This document shows, piece by piece, positions 27,972-36,742 of a stretch of 46,999 nt of DNA; the stretch's first letter is position 1; each line of letters begins with the position of its first letter. The stretch comes from Acidiferrobacterales bacterium (GTDB lineage: Bacteria; Pseudomonadota; Gammaproteobacteria; Arenicellales; Poriferihabitantaceae): the NCBI GenBank assembly GCA_019633985.1, contig JAHQWE010000113.1:1-46999 (forward strand). The letters run 5' to 3'. The translations under genes were made by a program, and so were the position numbers. Below the pieces are notes generated by a model. The model was not told the DNA's origin. It saw only the letters and a list, made by a program, of their open reading frames with translations, and searched no databases.

Positions 27972-28334
27972 TCAAAATCTTTTTATCTGCTCCAGAATTT
28001 GCTCTTTGGTATAAGGCTTGGTAATCATGTCTCTCGCTCCAAGTTTTTCTCCCCAGATTCGATCAGCAGGCTGTCCTTTCGTCGTGACAAATACAATCGG
28101 AATGTCGCTATTGCCCTCTTGGCGCAAAATTTTTCTGCACGCTTTGTATCCATCCACATCATCCATCACAACATCCATAAAAATCAGATCAGGACGTTCT
28201 TTCTCGACCATCTCGATTGCTTCCTGACCTGATGACGCAACGTTGACATAGCACCCCGCTTCTTTCACGATTTCCTTCAATTGCATCAATTGCGTTGACG
28301 AATCATCAACCACAAGAACCTTGTTTACAGCCAT
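27972..28334 (-). CDS. pilH: Single-domain response regulator (PilH-like)
   Basis: A 120-residue receiver domain alone. The acidic pocket DDSS, phospho-acceptor Asp in IFMDVVMDDVDG, Thr in VFVTTKG and Lys in ITKPYTKEQ are all present. GGGGAAAT just before the ATG is the likely ribosome binding site. In Pil/Chp systems PilH drives or limits pilus retraction or acts as a phosphate sink. A sequence LGARDMITKPY near the end resembles PilH. Confidence 0.9.
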   Translation of the reverse strand: MAVNKVLVVDDSSTQLMQLKEIVKEAGCYVNVASSGQEAIEMVEKERPDLIFMDVVMDDVDGYKACRKILRQEGNSDIPIVFVTTKGQPADRIWGEKLGARDMITKPYTKEQILEQIKRF

Positions 28335-28394
28335 TTATATTTCCCCATAAATCCAAAATAAAATCTGACTAATTGCTAGTCAGACCGAAAAACC

Positions 28395-29255
28395 CTAAGC
28401 GTATACGTAAGCTTCAATCTTTTCCCACAAAACCTGTTTTAATAAGGAGGCCTTTACCGGTTTAGTGAGATAAGCATCACAGCCAGCTAAAATGCCCCGC
28501 GCCTTGTTAAATGTTGAAGACTTGCTGGTCAACATCACGACAGGGGTATCTTTGGCAAACTTTTGCTTCTTGATCAGTTTACACGCTTTGTATCCATCCA
28601 TCTCAGGCATTACGATATCAAGGAAGATCACATCGTATTGCTTGTTACGTACTTTTTGCATCCCATCCACTGCGGTCGCGGCTTCGTCCGCATCAATCCG
28701 GGATTTGGATAGGAACTCCTTTAGTTGAGTGCGAACTGAAGCGCTGTCATCAATGATGAGTGCCCTCTTTCGCCAGCTTGAGTTTTGGCCAGAAAATGCT
28801 TCGAGAATTTCACTGTCAAAATCATATGGCGCAGCCTTCGCCTCACCACTCGCAGACGATCGCTGCGCAGCTTGCTTGGCCTTTTCCATGACCTCACGGC
28901 GATTTTTCTCAAGCTGCAGCTGTTCAACACCTTTGGTATTGACAATTTTATCCAACAGGTTGAGTAATTTGATGCCCAAGCTACTGCGGGGAATCACATA
29001 CGTATTGGGAGAATGATCCTCTTCGTCGAAGTTGATCAGAATTGCCGGGATAGTTTGTGCGGAATCCTTATGCTTGTTCCACAACCGGACACTGTCCTCG
29101 TCCTGGCCGTTCACTATCAGTACATTACACGCTTCAATCGCATCATGATTGTCGTATTTATACTGAATTTCTCGCTTGGTTGATATGCGGCATAAGCCTG
29201 ACAATATCATCCGGATGTCGGGCGTCAGATTGAAGCCACAAAGCTGAACGTTCAT
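28395..29255 (-). CDS. pilG: Response regulator with extra N-terminal domain (PilG-like)
   Basis: A 286-residue protein, first gene of the chemosensory operon. The C-terminal receiver (about 163-286) has DDSASVR, phospho-acceptor Asp in VIFLDIVMPEMDG, Thr/Ser in MLTSKSS and Lys in YLTKPVK. Residues 1-120 look like a degenerate receiver or other alpha/beta domain lacking the acidic pocket (CNVLIVNGQDEDSV, AILINFDEEDHS), joined by a charged helical linker. P. aeruginosa PilG is a single receiver of about 135 residues, so this is a variant architecture. It is probably a phosphorylation target of the ChpA-like kinase that acts on pilus extension or cyclic AMP. Confidence 0.82.
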   Translation of the reverse strand: MNVQLCGFNLTPDIRMILSGLCRISTKREIQYKYDNHDAIEACNVLIVNGQDEDSVRLWNKHKDSAQTIPAILINFDEEDHSPNTYVIPRSSLGIKLLNLLDKIVNTKGVEQLQLEKNRREVMEKAKQAAQRSSASGEAKAAPYDFDSEILEAFSGQNSSWRKRALIIDDSASVRTQLKEFLSKSRIDADEAATAVDGMQKVRNKQYDVIFLDIVMPEMDGYKACKLIKKQKFAKDTPVVMLTSKSSTFNKARGILAGCDAYLTKPVKASLLKQVLWEKIEAYVYA

Positions 29256-30525
29256 ATTAAAGTATCGATTAAGATTAAAAAACTAACAAACCGCCGCCGA
29301 TTAGAATTCAATTTCTGTTCGAACGCATTCGGCGTTTAAATTTTTACACTCTTTCCTGACCTCAATATTTTTATTATTATGGATATGTATTTTTATTTTT
29401 AAGAATCAATGCATACATTAATTCTGAAGCTGAATATACAAGCGGAGTACCCGATCACAAAATATTTCAGACGAAAGGCACTGGATCGTCGCTGAACTGC
29501 ACTAATTTGATCAATATTAGTCAAGAGTCGCACTAAAAGGACGCAACTGTCGTTTACTGACAAGTTTTTTGCCCGCAAATCGATGCTTTAATCGGCAAAA
29601 AACACTAACGGGACGATTTTTCAGAGATTTATTTGCTATAACTGCAGTATTTTTCCCATTTCTCCCCAATAATTTTGGTTTAGCCTTTTAGATTAGACAT
29701 TTCTATACTCGTACACAGTCGGTTTTGCTTCAAATGGGGGATAAACACAGGACTACCAACCGTTTGCGCAGTCTTCTTAGAGTTATTGATCCGAGTTCTA
29801 AGCGTCGAAATGGATTCGGGGACGAGAAAATGTCGACCTGAGCCTAAGTTACGGGAGCTTCCCACTGAATCAGTTATTGATTATCAGCGAAGCTTTCACC
29901 CGGCCAATTCTAAAATCTCATCGCACTTGAGATCATCAATAAATGAAACCTGGAACACACTTCAGCGCGATGAGTTTGGACTGAGATCACGAGTTTCACG
30001 GTCGCGATGCAAGCAAAGCTGTCAACTATCAGATGGCAACCGGTGTCTCTGAATTGCGATCCAATCTTGCAAATGAGCAGGCACACTGGCTATCAATCGA
30101 TCGCTTGTTCCGAGGATCATTGTCTTTTGCCGAGTGAACAAATTTGTGATGTTTTCTTTTCTCCTCAGTAGATGTAAAGCCAGCGCTCAATCGTTATCCC
30201 TCGTGATTACGATTTCGTAACAATCAATGATTCGCAGGCGCTTAGACGAATTTCCGCTGCGAATCTGTCTCATTCGAAGATAACCATGTCGCACATACAA
30301 ATCGTTTGGACTTTTGCAGACACACTATTGGACTACCCTCCCTGTAGGTCGAGTTCAAATTTGTTATAGTGAGGAGGTTACATATTAATATGTACACACA
30401 AAGCAAGTTGCAGCGATCTAGCACCATACTATCAGCCGATCTGTTGGAATGACGCCGGCCTCTGCAAACCTGCTCAACGGAGAAATCGATCTAACTACAT
30501 GTTCCAAATAATACGAGGATAAAAC
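29256..30525. other. Long AT-rich intergenic region
   Basis: About 1.27 kb without a convincing intact gene, partly very AT-rich (29330-29420). A symmetrical hairpin with TTTTTTGCC (29565-29573) and GGCAAAAAA (29594-29602) could be a weak bidirectional terminator. Between about 29810 and 30140 on the plus strand, coding-like stretches in two frames (ESVIDYQRSFHPANSKIS, then NYQMATGVSELRSNLANEQ) suggest a broken small gene of unknown family. The chemosensory operon promoter should lie at the left end and the proX promoter at the right end. Confidence 0.4.
30379..30394. promoter_or_regulatory. 16-bp perfect palindrome upstream of proX-like gene
   Basis: TACATATTAATATGTA is a perfect 16-bp palindrome about 130 bp before the ATG of the betaine-binding protein gene. 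TATAGT, a possible -10, lies 11 bp upstream at 30365-30370. It may be the operator of a local repressor of the uptake operon. It does not clearly match a BetI or OpuR site that I remember. Confidence 0.35.
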
Positions 30526-31485
30526 ATGAAAAAAATAAGTAAAAAACTCACTGCACCTTTAGTCGCTGCGACGCTGGGTTTCGGTGGTGTTGCCCAGGCT
30601 GCTGATATGGTTATCGGTGTGCCAAACTGGCCTTCTGTGGCGGTAACAGCTGAAGTTCTTAAGGTAGTTTTGGAAGACAATCTTGGTCTTGAAGTAGAGC
30701 TGCAAAATGGTACTAATCCCGTCGTATTCGAGGCGATGGACTCTGGCAGTATGCATGTACATCCGGAAGTTTGGTTACCTAACCAGTCCAATCTCAATAA
30801 CACCTATGTGAAAGAAAAAGGGTCTGTTGTCATGAATCCCAATGGTGTAGCTGCTTTCCAAGGTATGTGCGTAACCAAAGGCACTGCTGATCGTACCGGA
30901 ATCAAAAAGCTGTCTGATTTGACCAACCCCGATATGGCCGCCAACTTTGATACCGATGGCGATGGCCTAGGTGAAATCTGGATCGGCGCACCAGGTTGGG
31001 CATCAACCAACGTCGAGAAAATTCGTGCTAAGAGCTACGGTTATGCCGAAACCATGAATCTGAAGGAAATGGATGAAACTCTGGCTCTAGCGGAAGTGGA
31101 TAACGCGGTTGCCCAGGATCAGGACATTGTTTTCTTTTGCTACACCCCGCATCACATGTTTGCATTGCATGAGTTGGTGATTCTGGAAGAGCCTAAGTAC
31201 GATGCCGCCAAATGGAACGTCATCCAACCCACCGACGATCCAGAGTGGCTTGAAAAGTCGGAAGCAGGTGTCGCATGGGATCTCGCTTATTTGCATATCC
31301 ATTATGCGTCAGCCCTGGAAACAGAGTTACCGGAAGCAGCAGCAGTACTCTCCAAAGTAAAGCTGGATACCGACACCGTATCCAAAATGACGTTTGCGCT
31401 GGTGGTAGAAAAACAGGATCCAGCCGAATTCGCCCGTAACTGGGTAGCGGAGAACCAGGATACTGTCGAGAATTGGCTTAAGTAA
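30526..31485 (+). CDS. proX: Glycine betaine/quaternary amine ABC substrate-binding protein (ProX-like)
   Basis: A 319-residue periplasmic protein with a signal peptide cleaved after VAQA (residue 25). The mature part fits the OpuAC/ProX family: VIGVPNWPSVAVTAEVLKVVLED, HPEVWLPNQ, a Ca-loop-like DTDGDGLGE also seen in ProX proteins, GAPGWAST and WDLAYLHIHY. It captures betaine-type osmolytes or related quaternary amines for import. ACGAGG just upstream is the ribosome binding site. A strong terminator follows, so this gene is probably expressed more than the ATPase and permease genes downstream. Confidence 0.9.
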   Translation: MKKISKKLTAPLVAATLGFGGVAQAADMVIGVPNWPSVAVTAEVLKVVLEDNLGLEVELQNGTNPVVFEAMDSGSMHVHPEVWLPNQSNLNNTYVKEKGSVVMNPNGVAAFQGMCVTKGTADRTGIKKLSDLTNPDMAANFDTDGDGLGEIWIGAPGWASTNVEKIRAKSYGYAETMNLKEMDETLALAEVDNAVAQDQDIVFFCYTPHHMFALHELVILEEPKYDAAKWNVIQPTDDPEWLEKSEAGVAWDLAYLHIHYASALETELPEAAAVLSKVKLDTDTVSKMTFALVVEKQDPAEFARNWVAENQDTVENWLK

Positions 31486-31533
31486 TTGAGCTACGCTTCG
31501 CATCGTCACATGCGTTTCGACAAAGAGTGACCA

Positions 31534-31573
31534 GGGGCGGCATCGTGAACCTACGACGCCGCCCTTATTTTTT
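31534..31573 (+). terminator. Rho-independent terminator between proX and proV
   Basis: GGGCGGC (31535-31541) pairs with GCCGCCC (31558-31564), one mismatch, then TCGT with ACGA, loop of 6 nt. A T-rich tract (TTATTTTTT) follows. Placed inside the operon, it probably gives partial termination and favours the binding protein. Confidence 0.8.
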
Positions 31574-31696
31574 GCTGGGGCGAATATCGGGAAACACAGA
31601 AACCACTTTGAGCCCTGCTAGTCGCACCTGAAAAAAGTGCGCACCTAAACCCAGCAACGAAAAGAATAACGAAAACCCGCAAGGGAGGAGATCGAC

Positions 31697-32746
31697 TTGA
31701 GCGAACCCGTCATAAAACTAGAAGATGTGTGGAAAATCTTTGGTGACCGCTCCGCGGAAGCCATGGAAGCCGTCAAAAAAGACGGCCTGACCAAACCCGA
31801 AGTCCTGGAAAAATTCGGCTGCGTTGTTGGCGTAGCAGAGACGTCTTTCGAGGTTACCAAAGGAGAGATATTTTGCGTCATGGGGCTGTCCGGTTCGGGC
31901 AAGTCCACCATGGTACGACACCTTAACCGTTTACTGGAGCCCACAGCTGGCAATATCAATGTGCTTGGCAAAGATGTAATGGGTTTAAACGAAAATGACC
32001 TGCGAGAAATGCGCGCCGCCCATATTGGAATGGTATTCCAGCATATGGCGCTATTCCCGCATCGAACGGTACGCGATAACGTCGCTTTTCCGTTACAGGT
32101 ACAAGGCTACCCTAAAAACAAGCGATGGGAAGAATCCCAACGCTGCTTGAGTCTGGTGAATCTGGACGGCTACGAAGATCGTTTTCCCAGCGAGTTATCT
32201 GGTGGCATGCAGCAGCGTGTCGGTCTCGCCAGAGCATTGGCATCGGATCCAGAAGTTTTGCTCATGGACGAACCCTTTTCGGCGCTGGACCCACTTATTC
32301 GCCGTCAACTTCAAGAGCAGTTCATGGCGTTATCCGCCGACCTCGGTAAAACTACGGTATTTATTACCCACGATCTCGATGAGGCAATTCGAATAGGTAA
32401 CCGCATTGCCATCATGAAAGATGGGTATATCGTGCAGATCGGAACCCCAGAAGAAATAGTGACCAACCCGATAGACGAATATGTCAGTGATTTCGTCGAG
32501 GGTATCTCGACACTGAAATTAATTTTTGCCCACACCATCATGGACAAAATTGAAGAATATCAACCGCAGTATGGCGACGATTTGTCCGTTGCCCCCAGAG
32601 TATCTGAAGATACGGACTTAAGCGGTCTCATCGATATTTCCACCACCACCGACCAACCGATTGTGATTCAAAATAGCGACGGGCGAGATGTGGGTGTGGT
32701 GAACAAAACCACACTTCTCAAAGGTATTAAAGGAGGAGACAACTAA
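31697..32746 (+). CDS. proV: Glycine betaine/quaternary amine ABC ATP-binding protein (ProV-like)
   Basis: A 349-residue ABC ATPase. The TTG start at 31697 is supported by AAGGGAGGAG just upstream. It has the N-terminal insertion typical of ProV/OpuAA (residues about 15-45, EAMEAVKKDGLTKPEVLEKF), Walker A GLSGSGKS, signature LSGGMQQR, Walker B VLLMDEPFSALD and H-loop ITHDLDEA. The tail after about residue 280 is short and looks like a reduced CBS region (VVNKTTLLKGI). Its stop TAA overlaps the permease ATG by one base (TAATG). It energises uptake of the substrate bound by the ProX-like protein. Confidence 0.92.
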   Translation: MSEPVIKLEDVWKIFGDRSAEAMEAVKKDGLTKPEVLEKFGCVVGVAETSFEVTKGEIFCVMGLSGSGKSTMVRHLNRLLEPTAGNINVLGKDVMGLNENDLREMRAAHIGMVFQHMALFPHRTVRDNVAFPLQVQGYPKNKRWEESQRCLSLVNLDGYEDRFPSELSGGMQQRVGLARALASDPEVLLMDEPFSALDPLIRRQLQEQFMALSADLGKTTVFITHDLDEAIRIGNRIAIMKDGYIVQIGTPEEIVTNPIDEYVSDFVEGISTLKLIFAHTIMDKIEEYQPQYGDDLSVAPRVSEDTDLSGLIDISTTTDQPIVIQNSDGRDVGVVNKTTLLKGIKGGDN

Positions 32747-34275
32747 TGCAAGAAACAGGTATTAACGCTGGACCAAGCAGTCTCAGCAGTTCAATTGGTG
32801 ATTTCGTCCAGCAAAATGATGAGTATTACAAAAAAGAGTTTGGCAAAATTCAATCCGCCACTAAGTTCCCATGGACCTGGAATACCATGGCCGCTGTGGC
32901 CGGCCCGTTTTGGGCTGCTGCACGCGGTCTATGGGGGCAGTTCTGGACCTTTCTGGTACTCGAGCTAATAGCGCTTGTTCAAATTGGTAGAGGGCTATGG
33001 GGAGACCTGGGTGCTGCAAAACTCGCTCGAGCTGATCGGCTTAACGTTCGCTGGAAAGAGCTTTATGAACGTGGCCAGGCTGCCTTGCAGGCGGGAGACG
33101 AAGGTGCGCAAAATCTCATTGAAACCGCTGGCAACCTCAAAAATGCGGCAGCAAGAGCGACTTCGGAGGCTCAAGCCTTGTCTGCTGAGGCCTCCGGCAT
33201 ACTGATCACCGGGTTAATCTTGTTGCTGTTTTTCAAAGTAATTCAGGGCTTTTGGTCCAATTTGCGCTATGAAAAGCAGTATCTGAACTGGCGGGCACAA
33301 CCCAACACCACGCCATCTGGATTTAACTCATCCTGGATTGGTTACGGCGTTCTACTATGGTTGGCCATTGTTCCGCTCACGCTCTATCGCTTCACGTTTA
33401 CTAAGCCCGCGGAGTGGATCATGGCATTTCCCATTAAGAAGCAGTTTTTCACACCGACTGCTAACTGGATGGATGGCGGCTTCAATTGGCTGTCAAAACA
33501 TGGCGCTGGGGCATTTAATAGTATTGTGGAATCGATACGGAGTATTCTCGATGGATTGGAAACGATATTCGTAGATACTCCCTGGCCTGTGGTGATGGTG
33601 GTAATACTGGTCACGGCCTGGAGACTCGCGGGCCCGAGAGTGGCCGTATTTACTGCTGCTTGTCTCGCCTATCTTGCCCTCTTTGGACTGTGGGAGACCA
33701 GTATGCAAACCGTTGCGCTACTGGGAGCGGCGGCATTCCTCTGCCTCGTTTTTGGGATTCCATTGGGTATCTGGTTTGGCAAGAGCAAACGTGCCTACAA
33801 CGCTGCGCTACCGATTCTGGATTTTATGCAGACGATGCCCGCCTTCGTTTACCTGATTCCCATCATTGCGTTCTTTGGTACCGGTAAACCACCAGGTGTT
33901 TTGTCCACAATCATTTTTGGGATGCCTCCTGTCATTCGATTGACCGCACTGGGTATGCGTAGCGTACCTGAAAATACCAAGGAGGCCGCCCGAGCATTCG
34001 GATGCACCAAGTTCACCCTCTTAAAAGATGTGGAGATCCCATTGGCAATGCCGTCAATCATGACCGGGATCAATCAGACTATTCTGATGTGCCTGTCTAT
34101 GGTGGTAATCGCATCGCTGATTGGCGCTGGTGGGCTTGGCAAAAACGTACTGGAAGCGCTGCAATATGCGGCTAAAGGCCAGGGTATGCTTGCTGGGCTC
34201 GCAATATTGTTTTGCGCTATGGTAATTGACCGAATTATTCAAGGTCACTACGCCAGATCAACGGCGAAGCAGTAA
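32746..34275 (+). CDS. proW: Quaternary amine ABC permease with long N-terminal extension (ProW-like)
   Basis: A 509-residue inner-membrane protein. The permease core (about 285-509) has the EAA-type loop AARAFGCTKFTLLKDVEIPLAMPSI and the family segments DFMQTMPAFVYLIPI and GAGGLGKNVL. The N-terminal 280 residues are additional: a hydrophobic segment near 45-85, a coiled-coil-like helix rich in Ala/Glu (about 100-140), then further membrane helices at about 147-165 and 200-222. E. coli ProW is about 350 residues, so the extension is notable, although long forms exist in marine bacteria. It overlaps the ATPase stop by one base. Confidence 0.9.
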   Translation: MQETGINAGPSSLSSSIGDFVQQNDEYYKKEFGKIQSATKFPWTWNTMAAVAGPFWAAARGLWGQFWTFLVLELIALVQIGRGLWGDLGAAKLARADRLNVRWKELYERGQAALQAGDEGAQNLIETAGNLKNAAARATSEAQALSAEASGILITGLILLLFFKVIQGFWSNLRYEKQYLNWRAQPNTTPSGFNSSWIGYGVLLWLAIVPLTLYRFTFTKPAEWIMAFPIKKQFFTPTANWMDGGFNWLSKHGAGAFNSIVESIRSILDGLETIFVDTPWPVVMVVILVTAWRLAGPRVAVFTAACLAYLALFGLWETSMQTVALLGAAAFLCLVFGIPLGIWFGKSKRAYNAALPILDFMQTMPAFVYLIPIIAFFGTGKPPGVLSTIIFGMPPVIRLTALGMRSVPENTKEAARAFGCTKFTLLKDVEIPLAMPSIMTGINQTILMCLSMVVIASLIGAGGLGKNVLEALQYAAKGQGMLAGLAILFCAMVIDRIIQGHYARSTAKQ

Positions 34276-34280
34276 ACCCA

Positions 34281-34313
34281 AGAGAGCCCGGTATCTTAGT
34301 TGCCGGGCTCTCT
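34281..34313 (+). terminator. Terminator hairpin after proW-like gene
   Basis: AGAGAGCCCGG (34281-34291) pairs perfectly over 11 bp with CCGGGCTCTCT (34303-34313), loop 11 nt. No poly-T tract follows, so it may be an imperfect intrinsic terminator or an mRNA 3'-end stabiliser. Confidence 0.6.
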
Positions 34314-34408
34314 AACCATAATTAGTGCGGGTGAGTTCTATCTAGCGCTACCAAACACAGTTAACTAATTGGCGCTCTCCCGGGCGTCATGTATTCGAGG
34401 AAGAAACC

Positions 34409-34795
34409 GTGTCCGATTATCCAACACTGAATGAAATGGGGATTAATAACCCCGGTGAAATCGATAGATACTCCCACCAGACGGTAGGAAACGTCGATGT
34501 GCTCCGGGTCGTCTATAAACGAAAGAAAGGATCTCTACTTGCGTCGAGCAGGCGCTATCGCTTCAATCGTAATGAGGAATTGCTACTCGCTGACAGCGAC
34601 GCGCGAGGTGCACAGGTACGGCAAAATATTTCTCCAACACTACGCAAAGCAATTTCTGAACTGGATGTATTGGTGAATCAAAGAACCAATAAGCCCTCAC
34701 CCCATGAAATTATTAGAGATGAACTCAAGCGAATGAAAGAGGACAACGAAGCGCGCTATGCGTACATTGAATCATTACTCAAAGAGCTAGACTAA
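34409..34795 (+). CDS. DUF3461 family protein
   Basis: A 128-residue cytoplasmic protein. The N-terminus YPTLNEMGINNPGEIDRYS and the following VLRVVYKRKKGSLLASSRRYRFNR match the DUF3461 family, found mainly in gammaproteobacteria and of unknown function. The C-terminal third is a charged helix (EIIRDELKRMKEDNEARY) that may form a coiled coil. The GTG start at 34409 follows GAGGAA at good spacing. It lies 134 bp after the permease gene, beyond a hairpin, so it is probably a separate unit. Confidence 0.82.
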   Translation: MSDYPTLNEMGINNPGEIDRYSHQTVGNVDVLRVVYKRKKGSLLASSRRYRFNRNEELLLADSDARGAQVRQNISPTLRKAISELDVLVNQRTNKPSPHEIIRDELKRMKEDNEARYAYIESLLKELD

Positions 34796-34921
34796 TCTCC
34801 TTCTATTGAAGACGGTCAACATCACCCCGACCGGGGAAGCATTCACGCATTCTTAGAAACGCTTCCGAAGAAAAAGTAATCATAGAGTACATAAGTTTGT
34901 AATCAATACAGCGTCGGAAAC

Positions 34922-34947
34922 GAAGCGATGAAAATCCCCATCGCTTC
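34922..34947 (-). terminator. Hairpin at the end of the alpha/beta hydrolase gene
   Basis: GAAGCGATG (34922-34930) and CATCGCTTC (34939-34947) form a perfect 9-bp stem with an 8-nt loop, overlapping the hydrolase stop codon. On the minus strand it is followed by GTTTCC, only weakly T-rich. A terminator for this gene is plausible. Confidence 0.5.
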
Positions 34948-35698
34948 AGCTGCTCTCCAGCAAAAACCCTTTTACAACAGCGTTAAACAATGTCTCTTTC
35001 TCCAGGTGAGCGTTGTGCGCACACCCAGGTAATACTGATAGCTGAGCGTTAGGTATTGAATCCCACAGCTGTTCGATTTGCTGCCAGTTGTACGACTTAT
35101 CCTGGTCTCCCCAAACAATCAAGGTCGGGGTATCAATCGCGTTTAATCTGGATACGGAAGACCAGTGCTCCCAGGCCTCATAACCGGCCAGCATTGCTGA
35201 TACAGAGGATTGCTTAGCCATATCAATCCCTGCCAGATAACTCGGGTCGTTTTCACCCTTCATAAACCAGCTAGCGACCGTTTTGGTAATGGTTGATTCT
35301 GCCCCTTCCTGCAGTACGCGTTGTCGGCTTGCTTCAATGGTTTCAAATCGACCGGGTATCACTCCGTTAGGACCAGTTCCAAACAAAATCAATTTCTCCA
35401 GTTTCTCCGGAGATTTGAGCGCAACCTCTTGGGCAATCATGCCTCCCATAGAATGTCCGAGCATGGAAAATCGATGAATCTCCAGTTCATCTACTAGCTC
35501 GAGCACGAAATCAGCAAAGTCTTCGATACGATTGATTACACCTCCTTCTGTATTATCGGCATATCCCGGTAAGTTGGTGGCGATCACGTCGAACGAATCG
35601 CTTAAACAACTAGCCAAAGAACCCCAGTATTCAGCGCCACTCAAAAACCCGTGCTGCAAAATAACGCTAGGACCTGTACCTTGACGCATGTATTTCAT
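34946..35698 (-). CDS. Alpha/beta hydrolase
   Basis: A 250-residue protein with the alpha/beta hydrolase fold. It shows the oxyanion motif QHGFLSGAEYW, nucleophile Ser in GHSMGGM, catalytic Asp in WGDQDKS and His in CAHNAHLE. The size and motif spacing fit esterases, C-C bond hydrolases of aromatic breakdown, or lactonases; the substrate cannot be read from sequence. No signal peptide, so cytoplasmic. It is followed on the same strand (upstream in transcription) by an EamA transporter gene 111 bp away, possibly independent. Confidence 0.85.
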   Translation of the reverse strand: MKYMRQGTGPSVILQHGFLSGAEYWGSLASCLSDSFDVIATNLPGYADNTEGGVINRIEDFADFVLELVDELEIHRFSMLGHSMGGMIAQEVALKSPEKLEKLILFGTGPNGVIPGRFETIEASRQRVLQEGAESTITKTVASWFMKGENDPSYLAGIDMAKQSSVSAMLAGYEAWEHWSSVSRLNAIDTPTLIVWGDQDKSYNWQQIEQLWDSIPNAQLSVLPGCAHNAHLEKETLFNAVVKGFLLESS

Positions 35699-35809
35699 GA
35701 AACTATTGGTTGAGAATTGTTGGTTATGAGGGTCGGTTTTCAGAAAGAATCAATACGGCTAAAGGTTCCCTAGTCGCACGAAAAGAATAAATCAGGACGG
35801 CGACACGAA

Positions 35810-36742
35810 TCAATTTTCCTCACCGTTATCGTTGTTTGTTGGCTGGGCATTGAGCGCTAGATAGAGCGCCAACACAAGTATACCGATTGCCAACCAGACG
35901 TAATAGGGATGGCGCTCGGAGAATAACAGTACTCCCCACCCTACTCCCGCGGCGAGCGACACAAAAGTACCGAACGACACGAACACAGCGCCGGTCGACT
36001 TAATCAATCGAAAGTACAGGAGGGTTTCAACCACACCCGCAAGTACAAACACCAACAGTGGCCAGACAGTAGATGTTTCGATCGCGTTGAGATTGAGTGT
36101 ATCTATCTGGGATATAAATACAGGGAAAACTAGTAGCGCACCAAAGATCGCCTCTCCGGCAATAAGTTGAACAGAAGACATATCGTCTGGCCAGCGCACA
36201 TCAACATAGATCGGCTCAATTCCATAAACTAAGGGAACGCCTAATGCCATCATTATCCAAAACGCAGCACCCTGACTCGGTAGCTGTAGCTCTGGCAGAA
36301 GAATGATACAAACCGAACAAACTCCAAGAACTACTGCCATTCTGCGCTTCGGCGAAACCATCTCGGTACGAAAGACCAAAGCAATACCAATCGTCACCAC
36401 AGGTGCCAGGCTCGCAATGAATGCGAGCAAACCCACACTGATATGTGCTGCCACAAATAGCGTAATACCAAGCGGAAACACATATCCGAGCAATGCGATG
36501 ACAACAAAAAATCGACTCCAGCGCCAAGAGAGGTGAAGACTCTCCCCTCTCAACAATATGAACACACCGAAGACTATTGAAAGAACAGTGAGGGTAATCA
36601 TCAAAAGATTAATCTCACCAGCGCCGCTGAGTGCGGCAAATTTCAGCATGGAAAATTGGAGCCCCCACATTGCACCCATAATCAACAACGCAATGAATGA
36701 AAATAGCGTTGGCACATTTTTGATTTTAGATACTCTTTGCAT
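35810..36742 (-). CDS. EamA/DMT-superfamily transporter
   Basis: A 310-residue membrane protein with about ten helices in two EamA repeats (LIMGAMWGLQFSMLKFAAL in the first; FVLAGVVETLLYFRLIKSTGAVFVSFGTFVSLAAGV in the second). The start ATG at 36742 (MQRVSKIKNVPTLFSF) places the first helix properly; an upstream in-frame start at 36841 would add 33 residues unlike the family. Members export amino acids, nucleobases or other metabolites; the substrate here is unknown. Confidence 0.85.
   Translation of the reverse strand: MQRVSKIKNVPTLFSFIALLIMGAMWGLQFSMLKFAALSGAGEINLLMITLTVLSIVFGVFILLRGESLHLSWRWSRFFVVIALLGYVFPLGITLFVAAHISVGLLAFIASLAPVVTIGIALVFRTEMVSPKRRMAVVLGVCSVCIILLPELQLPSQGAAFWIMMALGVPLVYGIEPIYVDVRWPDDMSSVQLIAGEAIFGALLVFPVFISQIDTLNLNAIETSTVWPLLVFVLAGVVETLLYFRLIKSTGAVFVSFGTFVSLAAGVGWGVLLFSERHPYYVWLAIGILVLALYLALNAQPTNNDNGEEN

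Noticed and set aside
29565..29602. TTTTTTGCC/GGCAAAAAA as a strong terminator
   Set aside because: Symmetrical, but the GC part of the stem is only 3 bp and the loop is 20 nt, and no gene ends close by; kept only as a remark on the intergenic region.
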